Shown here piece after piece: positions 59,658 to 64,000 of a stretch of 64,000 bases of DNA. Made by a program: the position numbers and the translations under genes. Under the pieces are notes generated by a model. The model did not search any database. It had not been told where the DNA came from and saw nothing but the letters and a program-made list of their open reading frames with translations. The stretch is taken from the NCBI GenBank assembly GCA_028015205.1, contig CM051512.1, positions 8,244,255-8,308,254 on the forward strand, in the 5' to 3' direction. Numbering within the stretch: position 1 is the first letter of the stretch; every line of letters starts with the position of its first letter. The stretch is from Mytilisepta virgata (Eukaryota > Mollusca > Bivalvia > Mytilida > Mytilidae).

Positions 59658-60740
59658 TCTACAACGAAAACATAATATATATTGGATGTTTGATTTAAAG
59701 CGTTAACTTTTTTTCATCTATCATATCATATACTATATTTGTCTTTTCCAGTGTGAAATTTTAAAGACAAATCCTTATGTTTTATACGTTCGAACAAACA
59801 TTAGGATCAAATAATAATGATTGATAGAATGGAATAGTGATTAGCGCATTGGTCTACAAAGCAAACTGTCCTTGTGTCGATTCCAGTTCGAGATGAAGAT
59901 TTCAACCACCAAATTATGAAGCCTTACATACACAATTTGCGAGGTTTGTCTTGATAAAAGATGAAAGATTGTAAATTATTTAAGGAAAAATGCACTCTCC
60001 TCTTATAATTTGTTAAAATTTGAAATGCGTTTTAATTGTAGTCCTTCATAACACAAGAAGTAAATTTTGACTGGAGTATATTGGAGATTTCCTGATTAAT
60101 GGTTCCACTCTTTACTGATTAAAACATTGGCGTTTTAAAAACATTCATACACCGTTGAATAGATTATTAGGCTTGTCCAATCTCAATGGTAAAAGTATGG
60201 ATTTTTAAGTCTTCGCCACTGTCCCAATAGGAGACAAACTGATTCATACCTTGTAACAACCTAATAATATATATTTTCTATGACTGCTCTTTTGTTTGAA
60301 GATCTCTATATTCTGTTATTTCCTTTGTCCTGAAAGTTTTATTCCTTAGTGAACTTGTTAACTGAAGTTTCCTTATTATCGTATGTATTCTATAACATTT
60401 AAATTTTCCTTAAAAAGATCATGAATCAAACAGTATGCAAAATTATTAAGCAATTGAAATCACCTACAAATTAGAATTGTAATTGTGTAATCCATACCTT
60501 TATTTTGTATCCAATACATAAAGAGATGCATTAATCCTTCATACAAACGATATGAACTAGAAAATAGTTTTGTAATCTCATTTTATACTCCTTGATAAAA
60601 AATTTCCTGGTGTTAATAAGGATTTGTATTTTTATTTTTAGAATACATACTTCATCAATCTTAACTGATCGGTTAATTTTTCCAGTTTATTTTTAAGTAT
60701 TTAATTTTTAGATACCGTGTTTTTTCCTGGAATGTATGAT
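59658..60740 (-). repeat. Duplicated upstream flank of the intact receptor
   Basis: Partner of 56537-57700. It includes a tRNA-like patch at 59838-59900 (TTAGCGCATTGGTCTACAAAG and TGTCGATTCC), probably an old SINE head, and GAACTAGAAAATAGTTTTGT at about 60555. Any promoter of the receptor would be near 59658-59900, but I see no clear TATA or initiator. Confidence 0.75.
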
Positions 60741-62671
60741 TTTACTGCTTTTTCATTTTGTGAATTAATAGATACATATTGGAATGTAGAAACTACTTCG
60801 AATTTTTTTATTTACTGCCATTTATATACTGCTATTAGACACGAACTGAGGATTTATCAGTCGAAATTACACTATTTTGTAAAAATTTGTGTTGTTGTTT
60901 CATTTATGCCATATAATATTATGATATTGCGTTTATATATTCCAGAACATCATGAAAAACAAATTAAAAACTGACAATGAAGGTGGGGTCTTGCAGACAA
61001 AAAGGGGGATATTCAGGGGGAAAAAGAGTGGATGCTACACACAAGTGCCTGTGGAATATCGTCTATACCTGGAAATAAGTGTGAATGAAAACAAGTTGCT
61101 ATAACAAAGCAATCCGAGAAATACATGTAAAAGCCCAAGAAACCAAAAAAAAAAAAACAAAAACAAAAACAAACAAACAAACAAACAAAAAAAAAAGGAA
61201 AAACAAAAACCCGCCACACCAGTCCAAAAAAAAAAAAAAAAAAAAATCGAGAGAAATCCCCACGGTGTGTTTTTTTCCGAACATATTTTCGTATATAATC
61301 GATACGTTTGAGTCGTTTCAGATTTTAATTTTCACTGATGTAATGCAGTTGTACATGTAGTGTATTGTTTAACAGACAGAATTGCGAGAATATATATTAT
61401 CAGCATCAGGGATACAAGTCATTAAACTTTATTTTAACGAATGTTAAACAACCTAGGAGTAATAAATTGATGGAAAGTTCATGACCCAAAAGGTTACAAA
61501 TAGAGTCTGGTCAGACGACCGGAAATAGAGACGAATGACGAAATATGGAAACATGTTCATGATGTCGGTGATTTGTTCAGTGAGAGTTAAATCACCGATT
61601 GTCCCATATTAAGGAAACGTATCGACCTAGACGTGTGAAATTCTGAGACAACCCATTCATCCTCAATCAGTCAAGTTCTGATTTGAATGGTGTCTATTGC
61701 AGTTACGTCATGACGGCCCAAAGAAATCGAACCCTTAATTTAAGTAGTAAAAATTTAGTTTGACACCCTTACAGGGCTTGCGGGAAAATCCTGATAACCA
61801 TGTATTTAAATAAGTGTGTAAAGATTCAGTTCATTTTGAAATTGTGTAGTTATGTTATTTAAAATATACATTTGTAATTCGCTTCGATGCTTAACTGGTA
61901 TTAAATGTTTATTTTATAATGCATAGTTCCTCACATGCGTGAGTAAAAGTTTTTATGCCGTTTTGGAAGGCTATTTTTTTATTATTGGCCTGTTGCCGTG
62001 AAATTCCTGTAAATATGGATCTATAAAAATCATTATCCAGAGGAGGATGGAGGTTACTGGACATATAAAAGACCGAATGACTCTTTCAAACATCTGATTA
62101 AAAAAAAATTAGCATGTGTCACCTTAAGACCAGAGAAAATCTACAGGAACAGTTGCCTAAAATTCAGCATGTTATATTACGACTGCATAAAAACCTCCAA
62201 TGTCCCAAATTATATTTATGTTGAAAAAATATGAAATGGAATATTCTATCCAATAGAAAATATTTTTTAGCTTCCATGCGGCATCTTAGTTTGGTTTCAG
62301 TAAATAGACTGTGATTATTACCATGATACACACTAAAAGACAGGTCAGTTTCTATTTCTATGTACCATTCGACAATTAAAACCTTTTTCCATATGCACAA
62401 ATATTAAATTTAGCTGTTTTTGTGTTTGAACATGACATAAAAAGTTAAGGTTATGGCGTATGCGTCAATGCCACATCTTCCTGTGTGACTTAATAAGGTA
62501 AAATGTTCTCAACATTGGCAACACGAGCACTAATCGGCCCCATAAACACTTAATAATGAACATCTCTTCCTAACCACCTCCTACGATTTTTCACCACACT
62601 TATTTACAATATAAGTTCACAACTAAGTAGTACGAAAGCATATGGTAGACAATGATCCTAACAATGAATCT
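60741..62671. other. Intergenic, no supported gene
   Basis: 61140-61245 is an A-rich simple-sequence block of AAAC and poly-A runs whose open frames on both strands are artefacts. 61500-61720 and the rest are AT-rich with no support for a gene. Confidence 0.5.
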
Positions 62672-62673
62672 AC

Positions 62674-62850
62674 AGTCAAACCTACTTTAAAGGGCACCTC
62701 TATATAGCAAATCACTGTCTATAAAGGGCACAGTGAAAAAGTCCCATTCAAGAACAAAGCATGTAAAATTAACCTCTGTATAAAGGACACCTGCTTATAA
62801 AGGCCACTTTTTCCTGGTCCACTGGGTGTACTTTATAAACAGGTTTGACT
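62674..62850. mobile_element. MITE-like element with AGTCAAACCT ends
   Basis: AGTCAAACCT at the left is the exact inverted complement of AGGTTTGACT at the right. Between them, ATAAAGGGCAC and TATAAAGG-CAC phrases are repeated three to four times. About 177 bp, non-coding. Similar sequences are widespread in invertebrate genomes as far as I recall; that is not checked. Confidence 0.72.
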
Positions 62851-62964
62851 CTATATATGAACACGACAAAGGCAAAGTGATTTTATTGCTGTTCGTAAAT
62901 TAAAAAGTCACAGTGAACACCTACAACATAGAAAATAATTCTAGCCTCATTATAAAGAAAGTTT

Positions 62965-63030
62965 ACTAAAATTTGGTTGTTCCGTGTAGACTCTCTTCGG
63001 TATTATTGTTTGTTATATGTCATAGTGTGC
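62965..63030 (+). repeat. Locally duplicated 65-bp segment, copy 1
   Basis: AATTTGGTTGTTCCGTGTAG-A and TTCGGTATTATTGTTTG recur at 63473-63535 in the same orientation, about 505 bases away. Confidence 0.8.
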
Positions 63031-63167
63031 TGCTTTTATCTTATAAAGCTTTAATGAATGTATTTCTTATGAAAGTTGTTTTAAAAATCTCTTTGTTCAA
63101 AATGATGTTTGAAATTACTACAAACAATGTTAGCACAGTACTTTAAAAACAAGGTTTATTGTTTAAT

Positions 63168-63295
63168 GTTTCTAACTTCCTTGAAATTTGGGACATGCTT
63201 AAAATCTGATTGTTAATTATTCAAAACATAAGTTTCTAACTTCCTTAAAATTTGTGGCTTGCTTAAAATGAGATTTTAAATTATTAAAAACATAT
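63168..63295 (+). repeat. Tandem duplication, 64 bp x 2
   Basis: GTTTCTAACTTCCTTGAAAT starts at 63168 and a diverged copy at 63232; both continue TTG-G--TGCTTAAAAT and end TTATTCAAAACATA / TTATTAAAAACATA. Confidence 0.85.
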
Positions 63296-63539
63296 TGAAT
63301 AGAATCTAATTTTGTATTATTTTCGAAATTGTTTCACGTCTCATCTCTTGCGTATACATTTTGTAATTTTTATTTGTCTACGTTGTTATCAGCTGTATTG
63401 TCTTGTTCAGACGACCGTATACATATTGTGTGTGTATATAGTGCAGTAGAATTACATATTTTGTTCTTTTAGCTATAGTAATTTGGTTATTCCGATTAGA
63501 CCAGCTTCGGTATTATTGTTTGCTATAGTTTGATGATTT

Positions 63540-64000
63540 TTGACTCCTCAAGCTTTGATCAAGTGTATTTAAATCCAAGATGGCCACCACTACAGGACAC
63601 ATTTAACATGGGATCCAATGGACATACACACAAACAGCTTCTTGCCAGAAACAGATGGAAGTGATATTATGCCTAAATGATCAGATAACAAAGTTTTTGG
63701 TGCAATTCCGAAATTCAACATGGCTTCCAGAGTCGGTCGTCCGTCTGTCAACAACTACAAAATATTTTCTCCTTTGAAACAACCCAGTCAATTGGGAACA
63801 AACTTTGGTAAAATGGTTCTTTGGTGGTCCCCTTCGAAAATTATGTCCGGCATCCCCGACATGCCTGCTGTGACTAAAAATAGGAAAATGGTGGGATAAA
63901 TTGGATCCAGACTTGAAAGCAATGGTCAATAAATGATCCTCTTTCAAATTTGTGTCCGATGATATGGACGATCAACCAAGATGGCAGCCACAGCCCGACT
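63540..64000 (-). repeat. Interspersed repeat (family of 8.5-9.1 and 38.2-38.8 kb), runs off the edge
   Basis: On the minus strand it reads ...AGTTTGTTCCCAATTGACTG and GGACCACCAAAGAACCAT, matching the copy at 8685-8740 and units in 38.3-38.6 kb. The 63681-63947 open frame is a by-product. The element continues past the right edge. Confidence 0.6.

Noticed and set aside
61085..61360. Lysine/asparagine-rich and phenylalanine-rich frames on both strands
   Set aside because: Both are translations of an A-rich simple repeat.
1..64000. CRISPR arrays, operons, riboswitches or bacterial features
   Set aside because: Spliced genes and SINE/LINE content show a eukaryotic genome; no direct-repeat/spacer array exists. 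The 26-bp array at 33.05 kb has no unique spacers.

Overview
The window reads as nuclear DNA of an invertebrate animal, most likely a bivalve mollusc and perhaps a mussel-type genome. The reasons are spliced genes with GT-AG introns, AT-rich intergenic sequence full of short TACATGTA palindromes, many small non-autonomous repeats of kinds I associate with bivalves, and a single-exon Mab-21/cGAS-like gene of the type that is expanded in bivalves. The species call is inference; no taxonomic marker gene is present.

Layout. 1-2.8 kb: the 5' part of an organic anion transporter (SLCO/OATP) gene on the minus strand, running off the left edge (two coding exons that join in frame). 2.8-27 kb: a long gene-poor stretch built from repeats: a Helitron-like element (3.8-5.1 kb), a local 360-bp duplication, a tRNA-derived SINE, two large elements with tandem-repeat cores (12-13.1 kb and 16.6-17.4 kb), foldback elements and a decayed LINE (22.9-24.6 kb). 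27.5-28.9 kb: one intact intronless gene for a 472-residue Mab-21/cGAS-like nucleotidyltransferase-fold protein that keeps the GS motif and acidic residues of a possible active site. 30.5-38 kb: a tRNA-like hairpin, a 26-bp tandem array, a polypurine tract and a mosaic of locally duplicated segments.

41.1-44.2 kb and 50.0-54.4 kb: two plus-strand, four-exon paralogues with identical intron positions and phases (383 and 373 residues). They look like very divergent EXD1-type 3'-5' exonuclease-fold proteins that seem to have lost the catalytic acids of the first exonuclease motif; the second has a long arginine-rich tail. This pair is the best candidate in the window for an undescribed gene family. 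55.4-60.7 kb: a tandem duplication of a class A G-protein-coupled receptor on the minus strand: the right copy is intact (397 residues), the left copy is a frameshifted pseudogene, and the homology extends about 1 kb upstream of both. 60.7-64 kb: repeats only.

The genes do not form an operon or pathway. The transporter, the cGAS-like protein, the EXD1-like pair and the receptor are independent loci. The connecting theme is local duplication and lineage-specific divergence within a repeat-dense region. Many open frames in the window begin at TTG or GTG and are not genes; all start positions given here were checked against real ATG codons. No identity percentages or database hits were computed.
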